Positions 27,331 through 36,974 of a stretch of DNA of 64,000 bases are shown one piece after another. The position numbers were made by a program, and so were the translations under genes. The notes below the pieces were generated by a model that saw only the letters and a list, made by a program, of their open reading frames with translations, was not told where the DNA came from and did no database searches. Origin of the DNA: Paracoccus sp. S1E-3 (GTDB lineage Bacteria > Pseudomonadota > Alphaproteobacteria > Rhodobacterales > Rhodobacteraceae); contig NZ_JACEMU010000004.1 of NCBI RefSeq assembly GCF_013868135.1, forward strand, positions 1,116,001 through 1,180,000. Direction: 5' to 3'. How positions within the stretch are numbered: the first letter of the stretch is position 1; the number at the start of each line of letters is the position of its first letter.

Positions 27331-28409
27331 GGGGCAAGCTCCGTCACGAGGTCATAAAGACGCCGGGCCGCATCGGGGCGGCCAAGGGCGCGCGCCGCTT
27401 CGGCCATGTCGCTTGCGCGGGTGGCGTCGGAAAGGATTGCGGCGATGTCGCGCGTCAGGCTTTCAGCGTCAAGCACGGATTCGGGCAGCATGATCGCCGC
27501 CCCGGCATCGGCAAGAGGCCGCGCATTGGCCGATTGGTGATCGCCCGTGGCCGCCGCATAGGGGATCAGGATCGAGGGGCGCCCGATGGCGGTGATATCC
27601 GCAACCGAGGACGCCCCGGCCCGGCTGATGACCAGCTGGCAATCCTGCAGGCGCTGCGGCACATCGGCGAAGAAGGGCTGCACCTCGGCCGCGATCCCGG
27701 CATCGGCATAGGCCTGCACGACGCGGTCGTGATCCTCGGCCCGCGCCTGATGGGCGACATGCAGCCGGCCGCGCAGGTCCCGCGGCAGCGCGGCAACGGC
27801 AGCGGGCACGGTGTCGGACAGCACCCGTGCGCCCTGGCTGCCGCCGATCACCAGCAGGTTCAGCGGCCCGTCGCCGGGCGGCGTGTAATCGGCGCCTGCC
27901 CGGTCCAGCACCGCCTGGCGGACCGGATTGCCGGTATGGGTGCTGTTCACACTGTCGGGCAGTTCTGTCGGCCAGATTCCGCAGGCGACGCGGTTGACGC
28001 GCGGCGCGAAGATGGCGTTGACCCGGCCCATGACGCCGTTCTGTTCGTGGATCATGCGCGGCATGCCCATGCTCAGCGCCGCCGACATGGCAGGGATGGT
28101 GGGATAACCGCCGAAACCCACCACCACATCGGGCCGGTCGCGGCGGAACGCGCCGCGCGCGGCCAGCACGCCGGCAGCGATCTTCAGCGGCGCCGTCAGC
28201 TTGCCCATGATGCCGCCCCGCGCCGTGGTGGCCGAGGGCACGATTTCGCGCGTCACCGCCTCGGGGAAGCCGCCGGCATAGCGTGCGCCGCGCTCGTCGG
28301 TCGACAGCTTCACCCGCCAGCCATGGGCGAGCAGCACCTCGGCCAGGGCCTGGGCCGGGAACATGTGGCCGCCGGTCCCGCCGGCGGCGATCAGCGCATA
28401 TTTCGCCAT
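27327..28409 (-). CDS. murG: Lipid II synthase, UDP-GlcNAc transferase MurG
   Basis: Peripheral membrane GT28 enzyme that adds GlcNAc to lipid I on the inner leaflet. 360 residues from ATG 28409, one base overlapping the ftsW stop. Seen: [13 protein letters not shown] (8-20), [12 protein letters not shown] and the donor-binding [15 protein letters not shown], plus [14 protein letters not shown] near the C-terminus. The frame is open upstream into ftsW, but the family motif position supports this start. Tight overlaps with ftsW and murC point to one transcript. Confidence 0.98.
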   Translation of the reverse strand: MAKYALIAAGGTGGHMFPAQALAEVLLAHGWRVKLSTDERGARYAGGFPEAVTREIVPSATTARGGIMGKLTAPLKIAAGVLAARGAFRRDRPDVVVGFGGYPTIPAMSAALSMGMPRMIHEQNGVMGRVNAIFAPRVNRVACGIWPTELPDSVNSTHTGNPVRQAVLDRAGADYTPPGDGPLNLLVIGGSQGARVLSDTVPAAVAALPRDLRGRLHVAHQARAEDHDRVVQAYADAGIAAEVQPFFADVPQRLQDCQLVISRAGASSVADITAIGRPSILIPYAAATGDHQSANARPLADAGAAIMLPESVLDAESLTRDIAAILSDATRASDMAEAARALGRPDAARRLYDLVTELAP

Positions 28410-29572
28410 CAGCGACCCCGCCCGATCAGGTCCGACATCTCGCCCTGCGGCCGGTGACGGGTCAACGCCAGCAGCATCCCCATGGCGATCCCCGAGGCAA
28501 TCACCGACGAGCCGCCGTAGCTGACGAAAGGCAGCGTCATCCCCTTGGCGGGCAACAGCCGCACCGCCACGCCCATATTGATCAGCGCCTGCACGCCGAA
28601 GGCGCAGGCAAGGCCGGTGCCGGCGATGCGGGCGAAGGGATCGCGTTCGCGCAGCAGCCGCATCAGCGAGCGGAAGACGATGGTGGCGTAAAGCGCGATG
28701 ATGACCAGCACCATGACCAGGCCGTATTCCTCGGCCGCGACAGCGATGATGAAGTCGGTATGTGCGTCGGGCAGCGACCATTTGACGGTGCCCTCACCCA
28801 CGCCGACGCCGAAGAAGCCGCCCTCCTGAATGGCGTTGGTGGCATAGCCGATCTGGGTGCGGGGGTCGATCTCGGCCGACAGGAAGCCATCGATCCGGCG
28901 GGCAAAGTGCTCGGACGAGCCATAGGCGAAGAAGCCGCCCGCGACTGCCAGTCCCGCCACGCCCAGCAGCAAGGCCAGGGGCGCGCCGGCGACGAAGAAC
29001 ATCACCCCCCAGGAGAACAGCACCAGCGAGGCCTGCCCGAAATCGGGCTGCATCGCCAATGTCAGCACCACCGCCACGGTGATGCCGAAGCTGATGGTCT
29101 TGCCGGGCGGACCACCGACCTCCTGACTGGCCGCCATGCACCAGGCGACGGCGGCGATGAAACAGGGTTTCAGAAACTCCGACGGCTGGACGGAGGCAAA
29201 GCCGAGGCTGAGCCAGCGGGTCGCGCCCTTGCCGAAATCGGTGCCGATCGCCGGCAGCGCCGCCACGACGATCATGCTGATCAGAAAGCCGGTGACGCCC
29301 AGACGGCGTATCTGGCGCGGGTTCATCAGCGAGATGACGAACATCACCCCCAATCCCAGCCCGCCGAACACCGCCTGCCGGGTGACGTAATAGAACGGCG
29401 TCAGGTTGTTCTTTTCCGCCAACGGAACCGAGGCCGCCAGCCCCAGCAGCAGCCCGATGGCGAACAGGCACAGAACCGCGAACAGCGACCATCGGTCAAC
29501 GGTGCGCCACCATTTGGGAAGAATCGGATCGCCCGCCCGCATGGGCGTGGCGCCAAAGACCATCTCGGTCAT
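28409..29572 (-). CDS. ftsW: Septal peptidoglycan glycosyltransferase FtsW
   Basis: SEDS-family polymerase working with a class B penicillin-binding protein at the septum. 387 residues, ten or so membrane helices. Seen: [33 protein letters not shown] with the catalytic aspartate, and [14 protein letters not shown] near the C-terminus. ATG 29572 is chosen; another ATG three codons in is possible. RodA is the alternative, but position with murG and murC supports FtsW. Confidence 0.96.
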   Translation of the reverse strand: MTEMVFGATPMRAGDPILPKWWRTVDRWSLFAVLCLFAIGLLLGLAASVPLAEKNNLTPFYYVTRQAVFGGLGLGVMFVISLMNPRQIRRLGVTGFLISMIVVAALPAIGTDFGKGATRWLSLGFASVQPSEFLKPCFIAAVAWCMAASQEVGGPPGKTISFGITVAVVLTLAMQPDFGQASLVLFSWGVMFFVAGAPLALLLGVAGLAVAGGFFAYGSSEHFARRIDGFLSAEIDPRTQIGYATNAIQEGGFFGVGVGEGTVKWSLPDAHTDFIIAVAAEEYGLVMVLVIIALYATIVFRSLMRLLRERDPFARIAGTGLACAFGVQALINMGVAVRLLPAKGMTLPFVSYGGSSVIASGIAMGMLLALTRHRPQGEMSDLIGRGR

Positions 29573-29758
29573 GGAAATACCGCCGTCACTGCCTGTACAT
29601 GATGCCCGGTTATCCGGGTCTGACATGCAGCATAGCGTGATTATAGCCGTGGCGCTACAGGTGATTCGCAGGACCGGCGCATCGCCGCCGCGCGACATTC
29701 GCTGGACCCGCGCGGGCGCCGGGTCTAGGGTGATGCGCGCTGACGAAAGGCCCCTGAC

Positions 29759-29959
29759 ATGACCCAAGATCCCCTGTTCATCCTGATCCTGATCGCACTT
29801 TTCGCGGTGGTTGCGGTTCTGGCCGTGGGCATCGGCGGCTTTGGCGTGGGTGGCAGCTTCAACGCCAAGAACGGCAACCGGATGATGCGCTGGCGGATCA
29901 TTGCGCAGGCCATCGCCATCGCACTGATCTTGCTGTTCTTCTGGGTGCGCGGCAGCTGA
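29759..29959 (+). CDS. Twin-helix small membrane protein (HIG1-like)
   Basis: 66 residues with two hydrophobic helices, about 5-27 (FILILIALFAVVAVLAVGIG) and 46-62 (IIAQAIAIALILLFFW), joined by the polar loop FNAKNGNRMMRWRI. The loop and spacing match the HIG1/twin-transmembrane small-protein family, members of which associate with cytochrome oxidase in mitochondria. A bacterial role is not established. The gene overlaps the adenosyltransferase start as TGATG, a pairing I recall as common in Rhodobacterales. Confidence 0.85.
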   Translation: MTQDPLFILILIALFAVVAVLAVGIGGFGVGGSFNAKNGNRMMRWRIIAQAIAIALILLFFWVRGS

Positions 29960-30531
29960 TGGTCGTCCTGAACCGCATCTATACCCGCACCGGTGACGCT
30001 GGCGATACCGCGCTGTCCGATGGCAGCCGCGTGGCGAAACATGACGCGCGGGTCGAGGCCTACGGCACCGTGGACGAACTGAACGCGACCCTCGGCCTTG
30101 CGCGGCTGCACGCGCAGGGTGTGACGGCGGCGCAGATCGCGGTGATCCAGAATGAGCTGTTCGATCTGGGCGCGGATCTCTCGCGCCCGAATATGGCGGG
30201 GGATGACGCCCTGCCCTATCCGGTGCTGCGCATGATCCAGGGCCAAGTGGACCGGCTGGAAGCCGAAATCGACGCGATGAACACCCAGATGGAACCGCTG
30301 CGCAGCTTTATCCTGCCCGGCGGCAGCGCGCTGTCGGCGCATCTGCACCTGTCGCGCACGGTGGCGCGGCGCGCGGAACGCTGCGTCACAGCGCTTGCCA
30401 CCGCGGACGCGGTCAATCCAGCCGCGCTGCGCTATCTGAACCGGCTGTCGGATTGGCTGTTTGTGGCCGCGCGCCACGCCAATCTGGATGCGGGCGGCGA
30501 CATTCTGTGGGTGCCGGGCGCCAGCCGGTAA
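29959..30531 (+). CDS. Cob(I)alamin adenosyltransferase, PduO type
   Basis: Transfers the adenosyl group of ATP to cob(I)alamin, making coenzyme B12 for enzymes such as methylmalonyl-CoA mutase. 190 residues, all-helical. Seen: ATP-binding TRTGDAGDTALSDGSR near residues 10-25, KHDARVEAYGTVDELNA, and the FILPGGSALSAHLHLSRTVARRAER segment (in parts: LPGGSALSAHLH, RTVARRAER). It starts inside the stop of the twin-helix gene. Propionyl-CoA from valine (mmsA) needs a B12-dependent mutase, so a metabolic link is plausible. Confidence 0.94.
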   Translation: MVVLNRIYTRTGDAGDTALSDGSRVAKHDARVEAYGTVDELNATLGLARLHAQGVTAAQIAVIQNELFDLGADLSRPNMAGDDALPYPVLRMIQGQVDRLEAEIDAMNTQMEPLRSFILPGGSALSAHLHLSRTVARRAERCVTALATADAVNPAALRYLNRLSDWLFVAARHANLDAGGDILWVPGASR

Positions 30532-30541
30532 CCGCCTGTTT

Positions 30542-30557
30542 GCGTTCACGTCAACGC
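30542..30557. promoter_or_regulatory. Near-palindrome upstream of etfBA
   Basis: GCGTTCACGTCAACGC is a 16-base palindrome around ACGT with one mismatched pair. It lies about 95 bases before etfB and could bind a fatty- or branched-acid regulator; the regulator is unknown. Confidence 0.3.
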
Positions 30558-30651
30558 TGCGTCATGGGATTTTTCCCTGTCCCTGCCCGAAATGGGCCGC
30601 TATCAATTGCGGCGAAATTGCTAGTGGCCACGATTAGGGGAGTGAGTGCCG

Positions 30652-31410
30652 ATGAAGGTTCTCGTGCCGGTAAAGCGCGTGATCGACTATAACGTCAAAG
30701 CCAAGGTGAAGGCCGATGGCTCGGGCGTCGATCTGGCGAACGTGAAAATGTCGATGAACCCTTTCGACGAGATCGCTGTCGAGGAGGCGATCCGCCTGAA
30801 GGAAAAGGGCGTCGCGGAGGAAGTCGTCGTCGTCTCGATCGGCGTCAAGCAAGCCGCCGAAACGCTGCGCACGGCGCTGGCGATGGGCGCGGACCGCGCC
30901 ATTCTGGTCGTCGCCGCCGATGATGTGCATCAGGACATCGAGCCGCTGGCCGTCGCCAAGATCCTGAAAGCCGTGGTCGATCAGGAACAGCCGAAGCTGG
31001 TGATCGCGGGCAAACAGGCCATCGACAATGACATGAACGCGACCGGCCAGATGCTGGCAGCGCTGCTTGGCTGGGGTCAGGCGACCTTCGCATCGAAGCT
31101 GGAGCTGGCCGGCGACGCCGTGCAGGTGACCCGCGAGGTCGATGGCGGCCTGCAGACCATCGAGGTCAAGCTGCCCGCCATCGTCACCGCCGACCTGCGC
31201 CTGAACGAGCCGCGCTATGCCTCGCTGCCCAATATCATGAAGGCGAAGAAGAAGCCGCTGGATGATAAAACCGCCGCCGATTACGGCGTCGATGTGACCC
31301 CGCGCCTGACGGTGGTGAAAACGACCGAACCGGAAGGCCGCAAGGCGGGCATCAAGGTCGGCTCGGTCGACGAACTGGTTGCGAAACTGAAAGAAGCGGG
31401 GGTTGTGTGA
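30652..31410 (+). CDS. etfB: Electron transfer flavoprotein, beta subunit
   Basis: With EtfA it collects electrons from acyl-CoA dehydrogenases and delivers them to ETF-ubiquinone oxidoreductase. 252 residues. ATG 30652 is preferred because GGGGAG lies nine bases upstream; the GTG at 30646 is too close. Seen: [14 protein letters not shown] start, [14 protein letters not shown], the AMP-binding [17 protein letters not shown], and recognition loop [15 protein letters not shown] (leucine anchor). It overlaps etfA as TGATG. Confidence 0.98.
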   Translation: MKVLVPVKRVIDYNVKAKVKADGSGVDLANVKMSMNPFDEIAVEEAIRLKEKGVAEEVVVVSIGVKQAAETLRTALAMGADRAILVVAADDVHQDIEPLAVAKILKAVVDQEQPKLVIAGKQAIDNDMNATGQMLAALLGWGQATFASKLELAGDAVQVTREVDGGLQTIEVKLPAIVTADLRLNEPRYASLPNIMKAKKKPLDDKTAADYGVDVTPRLTVVKTTEPEGRKAGIKVGSVDELVAKLKEAGVV

Positions 31411-32336
31411 TGGCGGTTCTGCTGCTGGGTGAAGTCACGAATGGCGAGCTGAACGTCGACTCGACCGCCAAGGCCGTCAACGCGGTCAAGGGGCTGGGCG
31501 ATGTGACGGTGTTGTGCGCCGGGTCTTCGGCCAAGGCCGCGGGCGAGGCCGCCGCCAAGATCGACGGCGTGACCAGGGTGCTGGTCGCGGAAGACCCGCT
31601 CTATGGTCACCGTCTGGCCGAGCCGACCGCCGCGCTGCTGGTGTCGCTGGCCGGCGACTATGACCACATCGCCGCCCCCGCGACCACCGATGCCAAGAAC
31701 GTCATGCCGCGGGTGGCAGCGTTGCTGGATGTGATGGTGATCTCGGATGTGTCGAAGATCGTCGATGCCGAGACGTTCGAACGCCCGGTCTATGCCGGCA
31801 ACGCAATCCAGACGGTGAAATCCTCGGACCCGAAAAAGGTCATGACCATCCGCACGGCGTCCTACGATGCGGCGGGTCAGGGCGGCGCGGCCACGGTCGC
31901 CGATCAGGCGGCGGCGGAAGATCCGGGCCTGTCGAAATGGGTCGCCGACGAGGTCGCCAAGAGCGATCGGCCGGAACTGACCTCGGCCGGGCGTGTCGTC
32001 TCGGGCGGCCGCGGCGTCGGCTCCAAGGAAAATTTCGAGATCATCGAGAAGCTGGCCGACAAGCTGGGCGCCGCCGTCGGCGCGTCGCGCGCGGCGGTCG
32101 ATTCGGGCTTTGCGCCGAACGATTGGCAGGTCGGGCAGACCGGCAAGGTGGTGGCGCCCGAGCTTTATGTCGCGGTGGGCATTTCCGGCGCCATCCAGCA
32201 CCTTGCGGGGATGAAAGACAGCAAGGTCATCGTCGCCATCAACAAGGACGAGGAAGCGCCGATCTTCCAGATCGCCGATTACGGGCTGGTGGGCGACCTG
32301 TTCACCCTCGTGCCGGAACTGACCGAGAAGCTGTAA
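31410..32336 (+). CDS. etfA: Electron transfer flavoprotein, alpha subunit
   Basis: FAD-carrying subunit of the ETF heterodimer. 308 residues from ATG 31410. Seen: the C-terminal FAD domain with [55 protein letters not shown] (parts: [21 protein letters not shown]) and [17 protein letters not shown]. It is the natural acceptor partner of the dehydrogenase at 8377. A strong terminator follows. Confidence 0.98.
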   Translation: MAVLLLGEVTNGELNVDSTAKAVNAVKGLGDVTVLCAGSSAKAAGEAAAKIDGVTRVLVAEDPLYGHRLAEPTAALLVSLAGDYDHIAAPATTDAKNVMPRVAALLDVMVISDVSKIVDAETFERPVYAGNAIQTVKSSDPKKVMTIRTASYDAAGQGGAATVADQAAAEDPGLSKWVADEVAKSDRPELTSAGRVVSGGRGVGSKENFEIIEKLADKLGAAVGASRAAVDSGFAPNDWQVGQTGKVVAPELYVAVGISGAIQHLAGMKDSKVIVAINKDEEAPIFQIADYGLVGDLFTLVPELTEKL

Positions 32337-32366
32337 TCCGACCGGATTATCTGCAGGAAGCACCGA

Positions 32367-32395
32367 ACGCCCCGGAACTATCCGGGGCGTTTTTT
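32367..32395 (+). terminator. Intrinsic terminator after etfA
   Basis: ACGCCCCGGA (32367-32376) pairs with TCCGGGGCGT (32381-32390), loop ACTA, followed by TTTTT. Confidence 0.95.
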
Positions 32396-32447
32396 CTTGG
32401 GTTGTCAGAGGACGCATTACCCAGGGTCAAGGCGAAGGAGGACGACC

Positions 32448-33107
32448 ATGACGGGCATATTCATTATCGGCGGTGCGGGCGGTGTGGGCAGGCGGCTGGG
32501 GCCGCTGCTGGCCGGGCGCGGGCAGGGTGTGGGCGCGATGGCGCGCAAACCCGAACAGCTGGACGCATTGCGCGCGCGCGGGGTCACGCCGGTCACCGGG
32601 GATTTGACGGCGCTGGATGCAGCGGGTCTGGCCGGGCTGATGCAGGGTTATCATGCCGTGGTCTTCAGCGCCGGCGCGGGCGGTCTGGGCGGCGCGGACC
32701 GCACCACGGCAGTTGATGGCGTGGGGCTGGAAAAGGCCGTCAGCGCCGCGCAGGCGGCCAAGATCAACCGCTTCGTACTGGTCTCTGTCATCCCGGATGC
32801 GTTGCGGGGCACCGCCTCGCCAGGCGAGCGGTTCGAACATTACATGCAGGTCAAGCGCAAGGCAGACAACCATCCGGCCCAAAGCGGGTTGGACTGGGTG
32901 ATCCTGCGCCCCGGCACGCTGACCGACAAGCCCGGCACCGGCAAGGTGCGCGCCGGCGCGGCCGTGCCTTACGGCGATGTCAGCCGCGACAATGTCGCAA
33001 CCGTGCTGGCCGAGATCATCGCGACGCCCCGGCTCAGCCGCCGGGTGATCGAACTCACCGATGGCGACATCCCGGCCGCGCAGGCCGTCGGCGCATTGGC
33101 AAACTGA
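32448..33107 (+). CDS. SDR-like NAD(P)-binding protein
   Basis: 219 residues, an atypical short-chain dehydrogenase of the NmrA/YwnB kind. AAGGAGG six bases upstream fixes ATG 32448. Seen: a glycine-rich dinucleotide motif [12 protein letters not shown] (4-15), [10 protein letters not shown] and then [11 protein letters not shown] near residue 150. The catalytic YxxxK pair of classical SDRs is not obvious, so it may sense NADPH or act on an unknown substrate. It stands between the etfA terminator and hbd, with its own ribosome site. Confidence 0.85.
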   Translation: MTGIFIIGGAGGVGRRLGPLLAGRGQGVGAMARKPEQLDALRARGVTPVTGDLTALDAAGLAGLMQGYHAVVFSAGAGGLGGADRTTAVDGVGLEKAVSAAQAAKINRFVLVSVIPDALRGTASPGERFEHYMQVKRKADNHPAQSGLDWVILRPGTLTDKPGTGKVRAGAAVPYGDVSRDNVATVLAEIIATPRLSRRVIELTDGDIPAAQAVGALAN

Positions 33108-33195
33108 CCCCCCGCCGCGTCACGGGCCGCGGTTCCGCATTGATCCCCATCGCCCGCCCCCCTATCGTCCGCCCGATAGTCGAGGGGGATTTGAC

Positions 33196-34071
33196 ATGAC
33201 CATTCAAACAATCGGGGTGATCGGTGCGGGGCAGATGGGCAACGGGATCGCCCATGTCTTCGCGCTCGCGGGCTATGACGTTCTGCTGACCGATGTCAGC
33301 GAGGAGGCGCTGAAGAAGGCGCTGGCGACGGTGACGAAAAACCTCGACCGGCAGGTCAAGGGCGGCAAGATCACCGAGGCCGACAAGCAAGCGACCCTCG
33401 GCCGCATCCGCACCACCATGACGCTGACCGATCTGGGTCCCAGCGACCTGATCATCGAGGCCGCGACAGAAAAGGAAGCCGTCAAGAACGCCATCTTCGC
33501 CGAGCTGTTGCCGCATCTGAAACCGGAGACGATCCTGACCTCGAACACCTCGTCGATCTCGATCACGCGGATGGCCAGCCGGACTGACCGGCCGCACAAA
33601 TTCATGGGCTTCCACTTCATGAACCCGGTGCCGGTCATGCAGCTGGTCGAGCTGATCCGCGGCATCGCCACCGATCAGGACACCTATCAGACCATGCTGG
33701 AAGTGGTCGAACGGATCGGCAAGACCTCGGCCACCGCCGAAGATTTCCCGGCCTTCATCGTCAACCGCATCCTCATCCCGATGATCAACGAGGCGGTCTA
33801 TACGCTGTATGAGGGCGTCGGTTCGGTGAAATCCATCGACCAGTCGATGAAGCTGGGCGCCAACTGGCCCATGGGCCCGCTGGAACTGGGCGATTTCATC
33901 GGGCTGGACACCTGTCTGGCCATCATGAACGTCCTGCATGACGGGCTGGCCGACACTAAGTATCGCCCCTGCCCACTGCTGGTGAAATATGTCGAGGCCG
34001 GATGGCTGGGCCGCAAGACCGGGCGCGGTTTCTACGACTATTCGGGCGAACATCCTGTGCCGACCCGCTGA
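33196..34071 (+). CDS. hbd: 3-hydroxybutyryl-CoA dehydrogenase
   Basis: NAD-dependent interconversion of 3-hydroxybutyryl-CoA and acetoacetyl-CoA, used in butyrate/fatty-acid and polyhydroxybutyrate-related metabolism. 291 residues from ATG 33196, following GAGGGGGA. Seen: Rossmann [14 protein letters not shown] (10-23), catalytic region [13 protein letters not shown] in [13 protein letters not shown], and the C-terminal domain [11 protein letters not shown] and [10 protein letters not shown]. Its neighbourhood with etfBA is usual in Rhodobacterales. A single-domain enzyme, not a FadB fusion. Confidence 0.95.
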   Translation: MTIQTIGVIGAGQMGNGIAHVFALAGYDVLLTDVSEEALKKALATVTKNLDRQVKGGKITEADKQATLGRIRTTMTLTDLGPSDLIIEAATEKEAVKNAIFAELLPHLKPETILTSNTSSISITRMASRTDRPHKFMGFHFMNPVPVMQLVELIRGIATDQDTYQTMLEVVERIGKTSATAEDFPAFIVNRILIPMINEAVYTLYEGVGSVKSIDQSMKLGANWPMGPLELGDFIGLDTCLAIMNVLHDGLADTKYRPCPLLVKYVEAGWLGRKTGRGFYDYSGEHPVPTR

Positions 34072-34086
34072 GGGCGGCAGAAAGCG

Positions 34087-34120
34087 AAGGGCCGGGAAGC
34101 GCGTGCTTCCCGGCCCTTTT
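34087..34120. terminator. Strong terminator between convergent genes
   Basis: A 14-base perfect stem, 34087-34100 with 34105-34118 (AAGGGCCGGGAAGC arm), GCGT loop and TTTT after. It serves hbd, and probably the DUF2852 gene in reverse. Confidence 0.93.
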
Positions 34121-34133
34121 CATCTCGCGGCGA

Positions 34134-34583
34134 TCAGTTCTGGTCGCGCGGCGCGTCCTCGCGCCGGTCCGAGGCGTCGCGGCGGTCCGACATGAACTGC
34201 TCGAACTCTGCACGGTCGCGGGCCTCGCGCAGGCGGGTCAGGAAGGCCATGAATTCCTGATGTTCGTCTTCCAGTCGTTTCAGGGTTTCGGCGCGATAGG
34301 CGTCGAATGCGGAATTACCCGAACTACGAGCGTAGGTATGGGCCGAGGATTGGCGGCGATTTGCACAGCTGAACATGCGATTGGTTCCGATCATATAGAC
34401 AAGAAGCGCCAGGCCGACCGGCCAGACGAAGATGAAGCCCGCGATCATGGCCAGAATCCAGGCCAGACGGCCCCGATCATCCAGCCAGTCGCGACCCCGC
34501 ATGAGCGTATGCTTCGCGCGGGTCATCAGCCCCGGCTGCCATTCCCTCATCGGGCGGTAAGAGGTGGTCGAACCATAGTCCAT
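34134..34583 (-). CDS. DUF2852 membrane protein
   Basis: 149 residues of the DUF2852 family, restricted mainly to alphaproteobacteria and uncharacterised. Seen: one or two hydrophobic segments at about 41-66 (LAWILAMIAGFIFVWPVGLA in part), then FDAYRAETLKRLEDEHQEF and a charged C-terminus rich in Arg/Asp/Glu (SDRRDASDRREDAP), likely a coiled coil in the cytoplasm. ATG 34583 follows AAGGGAAAA. A perfect palindrome lies 17 bases upstream, next to the TetR gene, which suggests direct repression. Confidence 0.88.
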   Translation of the reverse strand: MDYGSTTSYRPMREWQPGLMTRAKHTLMRGRDWLDDRGRLAWILAMIAGFIFVWPVGLALLVYMIGTNRMFSCANRRQSSAHTYARSSGNSAFDAYRAETLKRLEDEHQEFMAFLTRLREARDRAEFEQFMSDRRDASDRREDAPRDQN

Positions 34584-34599
34584 CGTTGTTTTCCCTTTC

Positions 34600-34620
34600 G
34601 ATGTGAATGGTATTCACATC
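34600..34620. promoter_or_regulatory. Palindromic operator between tetR-type gene and DUF2852 gene
   Basis: GATGTGAAT (34600-34608) and ATTCACATC (34612-34620) are perfectly complementary around GGT. The GTGAAT/ATTCAC arms are of the size and form bound by TetR-family dimers. It lies just before the DUF2852 ribosome site. Confidence 0.6.
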
Positions 34621-34702
34621 AATCAATGTGGTGCAGCGATCGCCCCAATCAAGTGGGGGAGCGGGAAAAATGCGACAGGACCGCAGCGGTGGGAAAAAGA
34701 GA

Positions 34703-35317
34703 TCAGTCGCCGATCAGGCCGAGGCCGCGCAGATAGATCAGCACGCCCGAATTCAACATATCCTCGGCCGAGATCGGCGAACGCGTACCTCGCTTGCCGC
34801 GCGCGAACAGTTCGACCACGCCATGGGACAGCGCCCAGATATGGTTGGCGAACATGCGGGGCGGCGGGCGGCGGTCCTTGGGCAGCGGCGCCGACAGCGC
34901 TTCGGCCGCCCGTATCAGGGTGGCGAAGCCGCGCTCGGAAGCCTGCCAGAGGTCGGGATTGTCGGCCAGCGAAAGCTCGCTTTCGAACATTGCGACGTAA
35001 TAGGCCGGGCGCTGACGGGCGAAATCCAGATAGGTCTGGCCCAGCCTGGCGAAAGCGGCCAAGGGGTTCGGCCGCCCCTCGTCCCAGGCGGCCTCCATGG
35101 CCTCGGCGAATTCGTCGAAACCCCGCTTGGCGATTTCTTCCAGCAGGTCATCGCGCCCCTTGAAATGGCGGTAAGGCGCGGCGGGCGAGACACCGGCGCG
35201 GCGGGCGGCTTCGGCCAGGCTGAAGCCCTGCGGGCCGGTCTCGCCGATCAGGCCGATGGCGGCCTCGACCAAGGCTTCGCGCAGATTGCCGTGATGATAA
35301 GGGCGGCGGGCGGCCAA
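34703..35317 (-). CDS. TetR/AcrR family regulator with WHG-type C-terminal domain
   Basis: 204 residues. Helix-turn-helix at about 8-60 (REALVEAAIGLIGETG, SLAEAARRAGVSPAAPYRHF). The C-terminal ligand domain has the ANHIWALSHGVVEL segment of WHG-domain TetR proteins. The start is TTG at 35317, six bases past the HPr stop codon's first base, with GAGGA in the HPr end as distant ribosome site; no in-frame ATG gives a full DNA-binding domain. It is the last gene of the hprK-rapZ-IIA-HPr run. Ligand unknown. Confidence 0.9.
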   Translation of the reverse strand: MAARRPYHHGNLREALVEAAIGLIGETGPQGFSLAEAARRAGVSPAAPYRHFKGRDDLLEEIAKRGFDEFAEAMEAAWDEGRPNPLAAFARLGQTYLDFARQRPAYYVAMFESELSLADNPDLWQASERGFATLIRAAEALSAPLPKDRRPPPRMFANHIWALSHGVVELFARGKRGTRSPISAEDMLNSGVLIYLRGLGLIGD

Positions 35318-35320
35318 AGC

Positions 35321-35599
35321 TCAGGAATCCTCGCCGAAGCGCTGTGCCACCAGATCGGTCAGCGCGTCGGCGAGTTCGGTGGCCTGCCGCCCCGAGGTCT
35401 GCAAAGCGATCTCGCATCCGCGCCCGGCGGCAAGCATCAGAAGCCCCATGATCGAATCGCCCGAGACCGTCATGCCGTCGCGGGTCACACGCGCCTCGGC
35501 GTCAAAACGCTCGACCGTCTCGACGAATTTCGCCGAGGCCCGCGCGTGAAGCCCCTTCTCGTTGACGATGGGCAGAACCCGACTGATCGGGTCGGTCAT
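35321..35599 (-). CDS. HPr-type phosphocarrier protein
   Basis: 92 residues. It accepts phosphate on H18 (GLHARASAK) and carries the regulatory serine S49 in GDSIMGLLML, the target of HprK. This is part of the incomplete, regulatory PTS of alphaproteobacteria, which lacks sugar permeases here. ATG 35599 overlaps the IIA stop as ATGA. NPr of the nitrogen PTS is the same family in this group. Confidence 0.96.
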   Translation of the reverse strand: MTDPISRVLPIVNEKGLHARASAKFVETVERFDAEARVTRDGMTVSGDSIMGLLMLAAGRGCEIALQTSGRQATELADALTDLVAQRFGEDS

Positions 35600-36012
35600 T
35601 GCGCGACCTTGCGCGGGATCATCTCGTCGTAGACGTTGTAGCTGTCGATGTATTTCCGCCCGGCTTCGGCGGCCATGGCTGCGGCCTGACCGGCGGGCAG
35701 GTGGCGCAGCTTGGCCAGCTTGACCAGCATGGGCAGGTTGGCGCCGTAAAGAATCACCCGGTTGCGGGCCGAACAGGCGGGCAGCGACAGGTTGGACGGC
35801 GATCCGCCGAACAGGTCGGTGACGACGACGACGCCGTCGCCCTCGTCGACCTCGTCGGTGGCGAGACAGATCTCACGGCTTTTCGCCGCGCGGTCGTGGA
35901 TATCTTCGATGGTGACGGTACGCACACCGGCCTGTGGGCCTACGACATGTTCCATGGCTGCGAGATATTCCCGCGCCAGACCGCCATGTGCGACGATGAC
36001 AATTCCGATCAA
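35596..36012 (-). CDS. PTS IIA component, mannose (ManX) family
   Basis: 138 residues, a IIA protein phosphorylated on H9 ([10 protein letters not shown]). Seen: [17 protein letters not shown] with the active-site loop, and [11 protein letters not shown]. No IIB, IIC or IID partner is in the window, so it is likely regulatory. The start is TTG at 36012, overlapping the rapZ TGA, with AGGGA upstream; no ATG fits. It couples directly to HPr. Confidence 0.94.
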   Translation of the reverse strand: MIGIVIVAHGGLAREYLAAMEHVVGPQAGVRTVTIEDIHDRAAKSREICLATDEVDEGDGVVVVTDLFGGSPSNLSLPACSARNRVILYGANLPMLVKLAKLRHLPAGQAAAMAAEAGRKYIDSYNVYDEMIPRKVAQ

Positions 36013-36974
36013 ATCTGCGTTCCCTGAGGCGTGGAAGCCGAAACTGTATGATGGGCCGCGTCAGCTTCGCGGCGTTCGAGTTCTCTGTGGCGTTTAGACA
36101 CCTGCCAGCCTTGTTCAGCAAGCGCCGTGGACATCAATTCCGTCAAAGTGACGGAACGATGTTGGCCGCCAGTGCAGCCAAATCCGATGGCAAGATGGGT
36201 TTTACCCTCGGACAGATGCGCTGGCAGGACGAAAAGGATCAGGTCGCGCACCTTGTCGAAGAACTCGACAAAGCGCGAATCGGCCTGGACGAAATGCTGA
36301 ACGGCCGCATCGCGGCCGTCCTTTGCGCGCAGTTCGCTGCGCCAATACGGGTTGTCCAGAAAGCGGCAGTCGAACATCATGTCGATGCCACGCGGTACGC
36401 CGCGCTTATAGGAAAAGCTCTGGACCGAGACCGTCAGCCGGTTGGCCGAGGTGGTTTCGAAGAAACGCGCCAGTTCCGCCTTCAGGTCGTGCGGCGTCAT
36501 GTCCGACGTGTTGACCAGAACATCCGCCCGCACCTTGATCGGTCCCAGCAGGTCCTTTTCAGCCTGGATACCGTCCAGCGGCGCGCCCGCCTCGGCCATC
36601 GGGTGGCGCCTGCGGGTTTCGTTATAGCGCCGCACCAGCGTCGTCGAATCGCATTCGATATACAGCACTTCAGGCTGAAAACCGGGATGGCGGGTCAGCC
36701 GGTCGATCAGTTCGATCACCGCCGAGGCCGAGAAATCGCGGTTGCGCACGTCCAGCCCCAAGGCCAGCGGGGCGGGGCGCGGCGGTCCTTCCAGCAGACG
36801 CGGGACCAGCGACAGGGGCAGGTTGTCGATGGCCTCATAGCCGAGATCCTCCAGCACATTGATCGCCGTGGAGCGCCCTGCCCCCGACGGTCCCGTGACC
36901 AGCACCACCCGAGTCTGCACCTCCTCGGTGCCAGGCTCTGGCGCGGTCATCTGCTGGTTGGAAATATCGTTCAT
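36009..36974 (-). CDS. rapZ: RNase adapter protein RapZ
   Basis: P-loop protein that in E. coli guides RNase E to the sRNA GlmZ and senses glucosamine-6-phosphate; its alphaproteobacterial role is less clear. 321 residues. ATG 36974 overlaps the hprK stop as ATGA. Seen: GPSGAGRST (28-36), where Arg replaces the usual Walker A lysine, [14 protein letters not shown], and the C-terminal [13 protein letters not shown] of the RapZ family. It lies between hprK and IIA, as often in Rhodobacterales. Confidence 0.95.
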   Translation of the reverse strand: MNDISNQQMTAPEPGTEEVQTRVVLVTGPSGAGRSTAINVLEDLGYEAIDNLPLSLVPRLLEGPPRPAPLALGLDVRNRDFSASAVIELIDRLTRHPGFQPEVLYIECDSTTLVRRYNETRRRHPMAEAGAPLDGIQAEKDLLGPIKVRADVLVNTSDMTPHDLKAELARFFETTSANRLTVSVQSFSYKRGVPRGIDMMFDCRFLDNPYWRSELRAKDGRDAAVQHFVQADSRFVEFFDKVRDLILFVLPAHLSEGKTHLAIGFGCTGGQHRSVTLTELMSTALAEQGWQVSKRHRELERREADAAHHTVSASTPQGTQI

